Assembly: GCF_003206715.1 (NCBI RefSeq)
Contig: NZ_PZJU01000019.1
Coordinates: 35,153 to 99,152, forward strand
Reading direction: 5' to 3'
DNA: 64,000 bases
Source: Salinicola peritrichatus
GTDB lineage: Bacteria; Pseudomonadota; Gammaproteobacteria; Pseudomonadales; Halomonadaceae
The position numbers and the translations under genes are program-made. Each line of letters starts with the position of its first letter. Positions within the stretch are counted from its first letter, which is position 1. The notes beneath the pieces are model-generated. The model did no database searches and was not told the origin of the DNA. It worked only from the letters and a program-made list of their open reading frames with translations. Of the stretch, positions 8,952 to 19,480 are shown in pieces.

Positions 8952-9080
8952 GCAGTGCGTCCAGATGGCTCGCGCACTGGATGGGCACAAGGTGGGTGTC
9001 GTGAGAATTCATGATGGGTTCGCGGCGACACGACGGGTATAAAATAAGGGGCGCGAGATATCGATACGAGGGCAGGCGCA

Positions 9081-9443
9081 GTGAGTGAATTCGTGGCGGT
9101 TATGAGTCTAGCCAAGCTGGCGGATGCGTCGGTAGTAACGGTGGAGATCGGCCCTCACAAGGTGTGCGTGGCGCTGTGGCAGGGGCAGCCATGGGCATTC
9201 CAGAGCCTCTGCCCGCATGACAAGGCGCCGTTGCAGGAAGGCTTGATTCAGCATTGCCGCATCACCTGCCCTCGACATCTGGCCAGCTTCGATTTGCAGT
9301 CCGGAGAGGTTTCTGCCGGGTGGCGCGTGGACGATCTGCGCTGTTATCCCGCGCGTATACGCAACGGGGAGATTGAAGTCGACAGTCAGTCAGTGATCGA
9401 TAACCCCCCGGAGGGTGATAAAATCGTCTGGGATTTTACCTGA
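9081..9443 (+). CDS. Rieske-type [2Fe-2S] ferredoxin
   Basis: A 120-residue soluble Rieske protein. The cluster ligands are visible as CPH at 44-46 and CPRH at 63-66, with the usual spacing of 16 between the two pairs. There is no signal peptide or membrane anchor, so it is a cytoplasmic electron carrier of the kind used by oxygenases or reductases. It starts with GTG after a weak purine-rich site. It stands alone on the plus strand between two divergent catabolic units, so it may feed electrons to or from the molybdenum hydroxylase, but no oxygenase partner is visible. Confidence 0.85.
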   Translation: MSEFVAVMSLAKLADASVVTVEIGPHKVCVALWQGQPWAFQSLCPHDKAPLQEGLIQHCRITCPRHLASFDLQSGEVSAGWRVDDLRCYPARIRNGEIEVDSQSVIDNPPEGDKIVWDFT

Positions 9444-9512
9444 CACATTTCCCAATATTCCTCGTGCGATTGTCTTTGGAATGGAAGTTCTTCGGAATAT
9501 AAGTCCTTCGAA

Positions 9513-9542
9513 ATGAAAACGATGCCGACTCTGCATCGGCAT
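9513..9542 (-). terminator. Probable terminator downstream of the amidohydrolase gene
   Basis: On the minus strand ATGCCGA pairs with TCGGCAT across a 7-base loop and is followed by CGTTTTCATTT. It lies in the convergent gap between the ferredoxin (plus) and amidohydrolase (minus) genes. Confidence 0.5.
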
Positions 9543-9584
9543 ATGAATACCGATACAGGGCGTCATTTTCACGATTGGGTGTCG

Positions 9585-10847
9585 TCAGGCGAGTACGGGG
9601 TCGGGAATGAGGGGGGAGTCTGCTTTGAAAGCGACGCCATCTTTCAGCGCCATGACCGGGCGGATCAACTTGTCAGTCACCACTTCCACGCCGGAATTGT
9701 CGAACAGTTTGAAGCGCCCATGCTGGATATCCAGCATGGAGATATCCGCGCTGCGGCCAACCGCGAGGGATCCAAGCTCGGCAGACTTTCCGAGTACCGT
9801 GGCAGGATTCTGCGTCACGGTGGCGATCACTTCGTGCAATGACATGCCAAGCGTTAGGAGTTCGCTCATGGCCACCGTCAGGTTGAAAGGGGCAATGCCG
9901 AAGAAAGGGTTGGACTCACGCACGCCTTGATCCATTCCCGCCGGCGGCGCGGTCACGTTGTAGCCATGCATATCGGCGCCCAGCGTGAAGGGCTTGATGC
10001 CGGCGTCCAGGACCTTCTTGGCGACTTCGAAGCTGAAATGGGAGCCGTGGCCCACATCGACCTTGACGCCACGGTCGATGGCTTCGAATACGATCGGATG
10101 GACTTCTCCGGTTTCCGAAACGAAGCCACCGGGATGCCGGGTGAACGGGTGGGCGAGCATGTCGCCCTCACTCATGATGGGTACTAGCTCACGAATCAGT
10201 TCATCCGGATCGGGGACTGGGCCTTCTTCCAGGCTGGGCCAGAGCTGGCCAAGATGAATGTAGAGTGGTAAGTCCAACTCGCTGGCGATGCGTTTACCGA
10301 CCTTGATGACTTCCAGACCCCAGCGGGATTGGCCACCGATTTCGGCGTGCGCCTTGATGCCGCGCACCAGATCCAGGTTATCTCTGGCCACGCGGATCGT
10401 GTGTTCGGGATTGACGCCGGTGGGGCCGTAAAGGTCGGGGTACATATGGCCCTCGAGGCCGCCCACGAGATAAGCCGAGATAAAACAGTAGAGTCGAGTG
10501 TGCGAGCGCTCGGCGAGATAGTGGCGAAAGCCACCCAGCGTCATGCAGCTTGGCCCGCCTTGGTCGATGATCGTCGTCACGCCGGAGCGCACGCCCACCA
10601 TGTCAGGGTCAAGGCCGAATTTACCCGTCACGTGCTGATAGATATGGCCGTGCGTATCGATCATGCCGGCGGTGACGATCTTGTTGTCGGCGTCGATCAC
10701 CTCAGTTGCAGACTGCTTGTCGAGACTTGGCTCGATGGCGGCTATGCGCCCGTCGAGAATGCCAATATCGGCGACGTTGTCGACGCCAGTCGCCGGATCG
10801 ATAAGGCGGCCGCCACTGATGATTGTGTTGTATTGAGTGGGTCCCAT
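9585..10847 (-). CDS. Dihydroorotase-like amidohydrolase
   Basis: A 420-residue metal-dependent hydrolase of the amidohydrolase superfamily, close to the amidohydrolase/deacetylase (EF_0837-like) group. The first strand ends with the metal motif DTHGH, a lysine follows in GIKAHAE (candidate carbamylated ligand), then histidines in YIHLG and VGHGS and an aspartate in LGADMH. The C-terminal part (AVGRSADISMLD) is the usual beta-sandwich. It probably opens a cyclic amide or ureide ring, or deacylates an amide. ATG 10847 has GGGAGAG upstream; the longer frame has none. It is divergent from the molybdenum hydroxylase operon, whose product may be its substrate. Confidence 0.85.
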   Translation of the reverse strand: MGPTQYNTIISGGRLIDPATGVDNVADIGILDGRIAAIEPSLDKQSATEVIDADNKIVTAGMIDTHGHIYQHVTGKFGLDPDMVGVRSGVTTIIDQGGPSCMTLGGFRHYLAERSHTRLYCFISAYLVGGLEGHMYPDLYGPTGVNPEHTIRVARDNLDLVRGIKAHAEIGGQSRWGLEVIKVGKRIASELDLPLYIHLGQLWPSLEEGPVPDPDELIRELVPIMSEGDMLAHPFTRHPGGFVSETGEVHPIVFEAIDRGVKVDVGHGSHFSFEVAKKVLDAGIKPFTLGADMHGYNVTAPPAGMDQGVRESNPFFGIAPFNLTVAMSELLTLGMSLHEVIATVTQNPATVLGKSAELGSLAVGRSADISMLDIQHGRFKLFDNSGVEVVTDKLIRPVMALKDGVAFKADSPLIPDPVLA

Positions 10848-11151
10848 TGGGCTCTCCCTGAGGTTGCGCCAAGTGTGGCGCCGAATTGGACCGTCGATAG
10901 AGGGGCGACAGCGCTGGCCAATGCCCGCCTCGACGCGGTATAAAGATAAATAGGAAGTACACTGATGAATATACGCCCGATCGGCATAGCCCATCAAGCT
11001 GGCTGCTCAGGTGAGGCGTACCTGGCTACCCAATCGGGGTAGTCCGAGCTGGGCTATCTGGGCCGGGCTATGGGATTGGGCCTATCCGGCTGGCGCGCGC
11101 GCCGCGCTAAGCTAAGGGTTGACGATAGCCGTGTTCGAGGAGATGACAATA
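10848..11151. promoter_or_regulatory. Divergent control region, amidohydrolase versus molybdenum hydroxylase
   Basis: A 304-bp gap with an AT-rich patch near 10938-10965 (TATAAAGATAAATAGG), a likely promoter for the minus-strand gene. Short inverted repeats lie closer to the plus-strand genes: CATAGCCC at 10985 with GGGCTATG at 11065, and CCCAATC with GATTGGG. These could be operator halves. TTGACG near 11118 may be a -35 box. No gene seen. Confidence 0.45.
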
Positions 11152-13566
11152 ATGACTTCCCCGCTATTGAGCGCCGCAGTGCCGCCGATGCACGGCGTCG
11201 GAGCGCATGCCACACGCAAGGAGGATGACCGCTATATGCGCGGTCGCGGCGAGTTCATCGCCGATATCAAAATGGCGAACATGCAGGAGGTGGCGTTCCT
11301 GCGCAGCCCGGTGGCTCACGGCCGGGTGAATTCGATCACGCCGCCGGAGGCGAGCAAGGCGAACGTTTTCGTCGCCGCGGACCTGGTTGGCGTCAAGCCG
11401 ATCCGCGCCGTTTCCGCGCTGCCGGGATTCAAGGCCTCCGATCAACCCATCCTCGCCGCCGACAAGGTGCGTATCGTGGGTGAACTGCTGGCAGCGTGCG
11501 TGGCGCCCGATCGCGCTCGGGCCGAGGACATCGCCGCCGACATCGCAACGGATATCGAACCGTTGCCCGCGGTGCACGACATGCTCCAGGCGCTGCAAGC
11601 CGATGCCCCCCTGGTTCACGATGAGTGGGGCGACAACGTGTTCCAGCAGACCTTCGTCGATGGCGATATCGAATCGATCGCGGCGGGTGCTGCCGTTTGC
11701 GTGGAGCGGGAGTATCGCACCTCGCGCCAGTGTATGTCGCCGATGGAAGGGCGCGGCGTGGTGGCCGTGTGGGACCGGCGTCTGGAGCAGTTGCAGGTTT
11801 ACACCTCAACCCAGATGCCGCATATCGTGCGCACCGGTCTTTGCGAATCGCTCGGCCTGACACATGAGCAGATTCGCGTTGTCGCGCCGGATGTCGGCGG
11901 TGGCTTCGGCTACAAGGGAATCCTGCTGCCCGAAGAGGTCTGCGTCTGCTGGCTGGCGATGCATCTCGACCGGCCGATGCGCTGGATCGAGGATCGTCGT
12001 GAGCAGCTCGCCGCCAATGCCAACTGCCGCGAGCATCACTACCGGGTCAAGGCATGGGCGGATGCCCGGGGAAAATTGCTGGCCTTCGAGGCGGATGCCA
12101 CCGTCGATGCGGGTGCCTACTCGGCTTACCCGTTCTCCGCGTGCCTGGAGGCGGCGCAGGTCGCCAGTATCCTACCGGGGCCGTACGACTTTCTGGCTTA
12201 TCGCTGCCGGGCGATCTCGGCGGCCACCAACAAGGCGCCGATTCTGCCCTATCGCGGCGTGGCGCGTACCGGTGTCTGCTTTGCCATGGAGCTGACCCTG
12301 GACGCCATCGCCCGGGCGGTGGGGCGCGAACCCAGCGACGTGCGCCTCGAAGCATTGATCCCGCCCGAGGCGATGCCGTTCGACAACATCACCCACAAGC
12401 ATTTCGACAGCGGCGACTACCCCCAGGCGATGCGCCGAGCCATGGCCGCCATCGATCTGCCGGCGGTACGTCGCCGACAGGCCGAGGGGGAAGCCGACGG
12501 TCGTCTGATCGGCCTGGGCTGCGCCATCTTCTGCGAGCAGTCGGCCCACGGGACTTCGGTCTACGCCGGTTGGGGCATTCCCATGGTGCCGGGACACGAG
12601 CAGGCCGTGGTGCGCATGACGCCGGATGGCGCCCTGGAGATTCGCGTCGGGATTCAGTCTCACGGTCAGGGCCTGGAAACCACGCTGGCCCAGGTCGGCG
12701 AGCAGGTGCTGGGCATTGATATCTCGCGCATTCGGGTCGTGCACGGCGACACGGCGCTGACGCCGTACTCCACCGGTACCTGGGGCTCGCGCTGCATGGT
12801 CATGTCTGGCGGCGCGGTTGCTCAGGCCTGCCGTGAGCTGCAGGATCGCTTGATCGATATCGGCGCGCATCTTCTTGAGGTGCCGATCGAGGCGGTAACG
12901 GCAGGGCGTGGCCAGATCGCGACCGAGGACGGGCGCAGCGTCAGCTACGACGAGATTGGCCGGGTATGGTACTTGCGCCCGCAGGCGTTGCCGGCTGGCG
13001 TCAACGCGGCCGGGCTAGAAGTGACGGCCGGCTACAAGGCCGGGCGCGACAGCGGCACGTTCAGCTACGCCGCTCACGCGGTCGTGGTGGCGGTCGACCC
13101 CGAGTTCGGTAGCACCGAAATACTCGACTACGCGGTGGTCGAGGATGGTGGCGTGCTTATCAATCCGATGATTGTCGATGGTCAGGTCTACGGCGGTGTG
13201 GCACAGGGTATCGGTACCGCGCTCTACGAGGAGATGGCGTTCGATCGCAATGCCCAGCCGCAGGCTTCGACGCTGGCGGACTATCTGCTTCCGGGGGCGA
13301 CCGAAGTGCCCGGCGTGCGTATCGACCACATGGAGACGCCCTCGCCGTACACCGCCTTTGGCCAGAAGGGCGTCGGGGAGAGCGGCGCGATCGGGCCGCC
13401 GGCGGCGATCGTCAATGCCATCAATGACGCGCTATCGCCGCTGGGCGCCGAGGTGTGTCAGGTACCCGCAACGCCCCGTCGGGTGCTGGAGGCCATCGCG
13501 GCCGCCAGAGCGGCGGATGCTCCTCAGCCGGTTGATGTCGGCATCGCAACGGGGGCCAGCGCATGA
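11152..13566 (+). CDS. Molybdenum hydroxylase large subunit (xanthine dehydrogenase/CO dehydrogenase family)
   Basis: An 804-residue molybdopterin subunit that would hydroxylate a carbon next to nitrogen, or an aldehyde, using water. It has the N-terminal a/b-hammerhead domain (about 20-130) and the MoCo-binding motifs VAPDVGGGFGYKG and PYRGVARTG. The catalytic base is in GQKGVGESGAIG, with Glu about 743. The active-site loop lacks the VAYRCSFR motif of aerobic CO dehydrogenase, so CO oxidation is unlikely. I start at ATG 11152, nine bases after GAGGAG. It overlaps the FAD-subunit gene by four bases. Substrate unknown; a purine, pyrimidine or other N-heterocycle is suggested by the neighbours. 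Confidence 0.9.
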   Translation: MTSPLLSAAVPPMHGVGAHATRKEDDRYMRGRGEFIADIKMANMQEVAFLRSPVAHGRVNSITPPEASKANVFVAADLVGVKPIRAVSALPGFKASDQPILAADKVRIVGELLAACVAPDRARAEDIAADIATDIEPLPAVHDMLQALQADAPLVHDEWGDNVFQQTFVDGDIESIAAGAAVCVEREYRTSRQCMSPMEGRGVVAVWDRRLEQLQVYTSTQMPHIVRTGLCESLGLTHEQIRVVAPDVGGGFGYKGILLPEEVCVCWLAMHLDRPMRWIEDRREQLAANANCREHHYRVKAWADARGKLLAFEADATVDAGAYSAYPFSACLEAAQVASILPGPYDFLAYRCRAISAATNKAPILPYRGVARTGVCFAMELTLDAIARAVGREPSDVRLEALIPPEAMPFDNITHKHFDSGDYPQAMRRAMAAIDLPAVRRRQAEGEADGRLIGLGCAIFCEQSAHGTSVYAGWGIPMVPGHEQAVVRMTPDGALEIRVGIQSHGQGLETTLAQVGEQVLGIDISRIRVVHGDTALTPYSTGTWGSRCMVMSGGAVAQACRELQDRLIDIGAHLLEVPIEAVTAGRGQIATEDGRSVSYDEIGRVWYLRPQALPAGVNAAGLEVTAGYKAGRDSGTFSYAAHAVVVAVDPEFGSTEILDYAVVEDGGVLINPMIVDGQVYGGVAQGIGTALYEEMAFDRNAQPQASTLADYLLPGATEVPGVRIDHMETPSPYTAFGQKGVGESGAIGPPAAIVNAINDALSPLGAEVCQVPATPRRVLEAIAAARAADAPQPVDVGIATGASA

Positions 13567-14356
13567 AAGCCTGTGCTTTCGACTACCGGCGCCCGACGCA
13601 GCTCGGCGAGGTGCGTGAATGGTCTGCCAGTGACGATGTAAGACTTATCGCGGGCGGGCAGTCGTTGGGGCCGATGCTCAATCTGCGCCTGGCGCAGCCC
13701 GAGACACTGGTGGACATCAGTGCACTGTCGCCACTGCGCGGTTTCGATGAGCAGGCCGATGGTCTGATGATCGGCAGTGCCATCACTCACGCCGAAATCG
13801 AGGATGGCCTGCTGCCGGATGTGACCCGGGGCATCTTGCCGCGCATCGCGCGCGGTATCGCTTACCGCGCCGTGCGCAGCCGCGGCACGATAGGCGGCAG
13901 TATTGCCCACGGCGACCCCGCTGCGGACTGGATCGCGAGCCTGGCCGCGTTGGGGGGAGAAGTAGTGCTCTACGATGGTCGCCGCTATCGGCGTCTGCGG
14001 ATCGCCGACTTCGTGCTCGGCGCCTTTCAGACGGCCATCACGCCCGGCGAACTGATCACCGCGGTGTGGGTGCCGAGAGTGCCTGCCGCTAGCCGTTTTG
14101 GCTACTTCAAGCTGTGCAGGAAGGCCGGTGAACTCGCCCATGCCATCGGGGTGACCTGGCGCCATGGCGAAAGCGGCGAGGCGCGCTATGTCATCGCGGC
14201 GACCCAGGGCCGCCCGATCGTGCTTGAACATGATGTGGCCGACGACCGTGACCACTGGATGGCGAGCCTAGAGCGCCAGGCACCGGGCCTGGATGCCCTC
14301 GAGCGACAGCTACACATCGACGCGCTCGAGCGCGCCCTGACCAAGAGTGAGACGTT

Positions 14357-14360
<4 letters not shown>
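13563..14360 (+). CDS. Molybdenum hydroxylase FAD subunit
   Basis: A 265-residue CoxM/XdhB-like flavoprotein passing electrons from the Fe-S subunit to NAD or another acceptor. FAD-binding motifs are AGGQSLGPMLNLRL (about 33-46) and RGTIGGSIAHGDPAADW (about 108-124). Length is at the short end for the family but both domains are present. It overlaps the large-subunit gene by four bases at its start and the Fe-S gene by four bases at its end, so the three are translationally coupled. Confidence 0.92.
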
Positions 14361-15502
<1,142 letters not shown>

Positions 15503-15579
15503 GTCGGCCAACGTTACTATGAGAGTGCCTCCGGCCCGCTCGGCGCCGGAGAGTGCCCAGTCAACCGTAGGAGCCAAGC

Positions 15580-16080
15580 ATGCCCACCGCGCCATCGCCC
15601 GACGTGAACTCAGCAGACGTCGCACGGATCTATGATCTGCTCGCGCATCGCCCGGGATTTCTCATTCGACGCTTGCATCAGATCCACATCGCGCTGTTTT
15701 ACGAGGAGTGCGCCGAGTTCGGTCTCACGCCCGTGCAGTACAGCGTGCTGACCGCGCTGCGGGAGGGCGAACTCGACCAGATCACGCTCGCCGGCAGTAT
15801 CGGTATCGATCGCACCACGACCGCCGAGGTCTTGCGGCGTCTGGAGGGTGCCGGATGGGTGGCGCGTCGGCGCAATCCCCAGGATCGCCGACGCCGCATC
15901 GCCTCGCTTACCGCCGACGGGGGCGCGCTTCTCGAACGCATGGGACCGGCGGCCCAGCGTGCCCATGACCGCACGATTGCTCCCCTGAATGAAGACGACC
16001 GACAGCATTTCCTGACCACGCTGCTGGACCTGGTCGATAGCAATAATGGCTACGGCCGAGCACCGCTCGATTTTCCATGA
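15580..16080 (+). CDS. MarR-family transcriptional regulator
   Basis: A 166-residue winged-helix repressor. The core matches MarR: helices LTPVQYSVLTALRE, the recognition region GIDRTTTAEVLRRLE and the wing RRRNPQDRRRRIASLT at about 90-105. GGAG precedes ATG 15580. It lies between the hydroxylase operon and the DUF1116 gene on the same strand and probably senses the aromatic or heterocyclic substrate of the cluster; that role is inferred from position. Confidence 0.88.
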   Translation: MPTAPSPDVNSADVARIYDLLAHRPGFLIRRLHQIHIALFYEECAEFGLTPVQYSVLTALREGELDQITLAGSIGIDRTTTAEVLRRLEGAGWVARRRNPQDRRRRIASLTADGGALLERMGPAAQRAHDRTIAPLNEDDRQHFLTTLLDLVDSNNGYGRAPLDFP

Positions 16081-16188
16081 ATGTCGCCACGGATCTTTGC
16101 CCATGACGGAGAACCGGGCTCTCGATCCTGACCCGGCGACGCGGCGCACGACAACGACAATACCTCAACAGCACAGGAGAGAATCACG

Positions 16189-17349
16189 ATGCCCAATGAA
16201 CATCGGGTTGCCACCGACACCCGGCGGGCGGCCGAGGCGATGGCCTATGCCGACCCCGTGTGGCGCGGCGTCGTCCGCGCTGGCGAGCTAACGAAGGAGA
16301 GGTGTCTGCTTCACGCCGGCCCGCCGTTACCGGGCGTCGAGGCGCATTGCCCGCCAGTGCTCAATGCCGCCTGCGCCGCGCTGATTTTCGAGGGTATGGC
16401 GGCCGATGAGAGCGAGGCCAGGCGTCTGCTGGCCTCGGGCGAAGTGACGCTCTCCCCGGCGCAGGATCATGGCATCGTGACGCCACTGGCTGCGGTGGTA
16501 TCACCCTCTATGTATCTGCATCGGGTGGTGGATCGTCACGATGCCGACAGCGTGGCCTACGCGCCTCTGAGTGAGGGCGTTGGCCCGGCGCAACGTTTCG
16601 GGCAGTTGACACCGGCTGTTGTGGCGCGTCTGGCTTGGATGCATCGCCACTTCGGTCCCGCACTGGCGGCCGCGGGCGCGCTCGACGTGGACGTGCTGGC
16701 GCTTGCCGAGGCGGGATTGGCAGCGGGGGATGAGCTGCATGGACGCGTGGGCGTTGGTTCGTCAGCGCTTGCCAAAGCATTGGCGTCGGCAGGGCTGGAC
16801 GCTGACAGCCGAGCGTTTCTCGACGGCAATCCGCAGAGCTTTCTCAATTTATGGATGGCCGCCTGCAAGATGATGATGGTGGCGGCAGCCCGAGTTGGCC
16901 AGGGCAATCTCCTGGTCGCCGCCGGTGGTAACGGTGTCGACTTTGGCGTGCAGTTTTCTCACGCCCCGGGCGTGTGGCATCACCATCCGACGTCAGCCCC
17001 GGAGGGCGTGGCGCTCTCCCCGGCGCTTGCCGATATCGCCGTGCTGCCGGCGATTGGCGATAGCGCGGTGATCGATGCGGTCGGCTTTGGCGCCCTGGCG
17101 CTCGACGCCGCGCCAGAGCAGGCAGCCCTGCTGGGGGATCGCTTCGTCAACAGCATGCTTTCCTCGCGCCCAGCGCTGGCAGTGACTCACCCAAGACTAG
17201 GACGCGCAGTGGGGCTGGATGCCTTGGCAATCGACGCCGAGTGCCCGCCTGGCGTGTGCCTGGCCATGCTCGACGCCGCCGGTGAAGTCGGGATTGTCGG
17301 GCGTGGCGGTGCTCGCCATCCAGGCGCGCTCTACAAGATAGACGAGTAG
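16189..17349 (+). CDS. DUF1116 protein, AllG/YlbE-like
   Basis: A 386-residue protein of the DUF1116 family. Recognisable stretches are NAACAALIFEGMA, LAAGDELHGRVGVGSS and the GNGVDFGVQ region. In enterobacterial allantoin use, the DUF1116 protein YlbE (AllG) is one of three proteins (with FdrA/AllF and YlbF/AllH) needed for oxamate carbamoyltransferase activity, splitting oxalurate. Neither partner gene is visible here, so the exact activity is open. It fits a carbamoyl-transfer or ureide-handling step in the cluster. AGGAGAG precedes ATG 16189. Confidence 0.75.
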   Translation: MPNEHRVATDTRRAAEAMAYADPVWRGVVRAGELTKERCLLHAGPPLPGVEAHCPPVLNAACAALIFEGMAADESEARRLLASGEVTLSPAQDHGIVTPLAAVVSPSMYLHRVVDRHDADSVAYAPLSEGVGPAQRFGQLTPAVVARLAWMHRHFGPALAAAGALDVDVLALAEAGLAAGDELHGRVGVGSSALAKALASAGLDADSRAFLDGNPQSFLNLWMAACKMMMVAAARVGQGNLLVAAGGNGVDFGVQFSHAPGVWHHHPTSAPEGVALSPALADIAVLPAIGDSAVIDAVGFGALALDAAPEQAALLGDRFVNSMLSSRPALAVTHPRLGRAVGLDALAIDAECPPGVCLAMLDAAGEVGIVGRGGARHPGALYKIDE

Positions 17350-17392
17350 CGTTTGTTCAGTCGGTCGATATGAGCACGTTTGGTGCATTGAT

Positions 17393-17406
17393 CAGTGTGC
17401 TGACTA
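17393..17406 (+). promoter_or_regulatory. Half-conserved copy of the 17509 operator
   Basis: CAGTGTGCTGACTA matches the centre and right arm of the palindrome 116 bp downstream (CAGTGTACTGACTA) with one mismatch. It may be a second, weaker site for the same protein. Confidence 0.4.
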
Positions 17407-17481
17407 CTTTTGGCGCGATATTTCTGCCGGTTATTGCGGCAACCCTTTGATCTGTCGTTTATTTCTGCTTGGCACGTTATC

Positions 17482-17494
17482 TGCATGCACTTTT
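17482..17494 (+). promoter_or_regulatory. Candidate operator copy 3, TGCATGCACTTTT
   Basis: Identical over 13 bases to the copy at 8939, and oriented toward the NitT/TauT importer operon, 141 bp before its start codon. Confidence 0.5.
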
Positions 17495-17508
17495 CGTGGT
17501 CGTTGCTG

Positions 17509-17532
17509 TAATAGTCAGTGTACTGACTATTA
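17509..17532. promoter_or_regulatory. Perfect 10-bp inverted repeat upstream of the NitT/TauT importer
   Basis: TAATAGTCAG and CTGACTATTA flank a TGTA centre. The symmetry and AT-rich ends suggest a dimeric repressor site. It lies 103 bp before the importer start. The MarR protein encoded upstream is one candidate ligand. Confidence 0.55.
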
Positions 17533-17634
17533 TTGAGTTCGGTTCTATCCGATCTGACGGCTGCGGAAGTGATCGTGATGTCTCCGCCGCTGGCGTGAGG
17601 CGACTCAATGGATCTCATGACAGGAATCCCAACA

Positions 17635-18600
17635 ATGAAAAAAACGTCACTATGGATCTCCAGCCTGACGCTGGGTATCGCACTGCAAGCACCGGCGGCA
17701 ATGGCCGATCCCGTGCGTATCGCGTTGAATCCCTGGATCGGTCATGGCGGATGGCACATCGCCGAGTCTCAGGGCTATTTCGAAGAGAACGGCCTGGACG
17801 ATGTCGAGCTGATCAGCTTCGACACCGGCAAGGATCGACTGGCGGCTTTGGCGAGCGGTCAGGCGGATTTTGGTAGCGTACCGGCGCAGGCGCCGCTCGT
17901 TCTCGAGGAGATTGGCACGCCGGTCAAGATCATCGGGCTTCTCGATCAGGCGTTTGACGCCGATGCCATTCTGTCGCGAGACATCAATTCGATCAGTGAT
18001 TTACAAGGGCAGCGAGTCGCCTACTCCGAGGGCTCGACCAGCGATATTCTGCTCAACTATGCGCTCGATCAGAATGGCATGAGCATCGACGATATCGAGA
18101 AGGTGCCAATGCCAGCCTCTCAGGCGGCGACCGCGCTGCTGGCAGGGCAGGTGCCCGTGGCGGTCAGCTACGAACCTTACCAGGCGTCAATCATGGCGCA
18201 GGATTCGGATATCAAGATCATCTACTCCGCTGGCGAGAATCCGGGCATTGTCAGTGACGTTTTAGTCATGACCGAAAGCGCGGGCGAGAATCTCCGCGAG
18301 GAAGCGGTGGCGCTAATGAAGTCTTGGGGTCAGGCCATGGACTATTACAACGAGCACACCGAGGACGCGCGCCGCATCATCGCCGAGGCCTCGGGCGCCA
18401 ATCCGGATGACATGGAGGCTGCCTTCGAGGGACTCGAGTTCTACACCCTCGAGGACAATTTCAGCGACATTGAGGGTGCTTTCCCTGAGGTGCTGGCGGA
18501 TGTCGAGCGAGCCTCTCGCCTGGCGGGCATCACCACCGAGGAAATCGATACCGCAAGTCTAATCGATCCCAGCATCATAGAGGCGCTGCGCGATGAGTAA
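17635..18600 (+). CDS. NitT/TauT-type ABC importer binding protein
   Basis: A 321-residue periplasmic protein of the SsuA/ThiY-like class. It has a Sec signal peptide ending AAMA (residues 1-24), then IALNPWIGHGGWHIAESQGYF, a typical opening for this fold. I start at ATG 17635 (AGGA upstream, proper signal peptide) rather than the in-frame ATG at 17608. It overlaps the permease gene by eight bases. Family members bind small anions or heterocycles (nitrate, taurine, pyrimidines, riboflavin); the ligand here is unknown but should belong to the catabolic cluster. Confidence 0.88.
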   Translation: MKKTSLWISSLTLGIALQAPAAMADPVRIALNPWIGHGGWHIAESQGYFEENGLDDVELISFDTGKDRLAALASGQADFGSVPAQAPLVLEEIGTPVKIIGLLDQAFDADAILSRDINSISDLQGQRVAYSEGSTSDILLNYALDQNGMSIDDIEKVPMPASQAATALLAGQVPVAVSYEPYQASIMAQDSDIKIIYSAGENPGIVSDVLVMTESAGENLREEAVALMKSWGQAMDYYNEHTEDARRIIAEASGANPDDMEAAFEGLEFYTLEDNFSDIEGAFPEVLADVERASRLAGITTEEIDTASLIDPSIIEALRDE

Positions 18601-19480
18601 AACCGCGACGAATGATATCGGCGAGCCCATGCCTGCCGACGTTCACGAGCGCGAATCGTCCAACCGGACAAAGGCGACGCCCAGGAGGCGTCGTCGCCCC
18701 CTGCTCAGCATCACCACACGCATCGATTCGCGACGGTATCTGGCCATCTCGACCGTCGCCTTCGTGCTGTTCGTGATGTTGTGGTGGGGTATTACTGCTG
18801 CCGAGATCGTCAAGCCGATGTTCCTACCCAGCCCCGAACGAGTTTGGCAGCGACTGAGCGCATTGGCCGCGGGCGGGCAGCTCTGGGATGACCTGGGAAT
18901 CAGTCTGTTCCGGATCAGCTTCAGCTTCTTCCTGGCCTGCGCGATGGCGATTCCACTGGGTATGCTGATCGGCTCCTTCCGCGTGCTCGATGCGGCCTTC
19001 GAACCGATGATCGACTTCATCCGCTACATGCCGGTGGTCGCGTTCGTGCCGCTCACGATTCTGTGGGTGGGGACCAACGAGCCGCAGAAGTATCTGATCA
19101 TCTGGCTGGGCACCTTCTTCCAGCTCACGCTGATGGTTCAGGACTGTGTCAAGCGTGTACCGCGGGACTTCATCGATGTCGGGCGCACGCTGGAGATGCG
19201 TGAGTGGACGATTCTGCAGCGAATCGTGCTGCCGAGTTCGGCGCCGGCGATCTGGGATGCGATGCGCATTTGCTTGGGCTGGGCCTGGTCCTGGCTGGTG
19301 CTGGCCGAACTGGTGGCCGCTTCGGCGGGTATGGGCTACCGCATCACGGTGGCACAGCGCTACTTCCAGACCGACACCATCATCGGCTATGTCCTGGTGC
19401 TGGGATTGCTTGGGCTGGCCTCGGATCAGCTTATGAAACTACTGGGTAAAACCATGTTTCGATACCAGGAGCGCACCTGA
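18593..19480 (+). CDS. NitT/TauT-type ABC importer permease
   Basis: A 295-residue inner-membrane permease. A long charged N-terminal tail (about 45 residues) is followed by six membrane helices. The EAA loop is visible at DVGRTLEMREWTILQRIVLP. Overlaps the binding-protein gene by eight bases, and its stop overlaps the ATPase start by one base. Confidence 0.92.
   Translation: MSKTATNDIGEPMPADVHERESSNRTKATPRRRRRPLLSITTRIDSRRYLAISTVAFVLFVMLWWGITAAEIVKPMFLPSPERVWQRLSALAAGGQLWDDLGISLFRISFSFFLACAMAIPLGMLIGSFRVLDAAFEPMIDFIRYMPVVAFVPLTILWVGTNEPQKYLIIWLGTFFQLTLMVQDCVKRVPRDFIDVGRTLEMREWTILQRIVLPSSAPAIWDAMRICLGWAWSWLVLAELVAASAGMGYRITVAQRYFQTDTIIGYVLVLGLLGLASDQLMKLLGKTMFRYQERT

Larger units (their letters stand above)
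8728..9080. promoter_or_regulatory. Divergent control region, binding-protein operon versus ferredoxin gene
   Basis: A 353-bp gap between divergent genes. The left third is AT-rich, as expected for promoters. It holds two outward-pointing copies of TGCAT(G/T)CACTTTT (8757-8769 minus, 8939-8951 plus). The second copy is partly self-complementary with the following GCAGTGC. No coding sequence was recognised. Confidence 0.6.
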
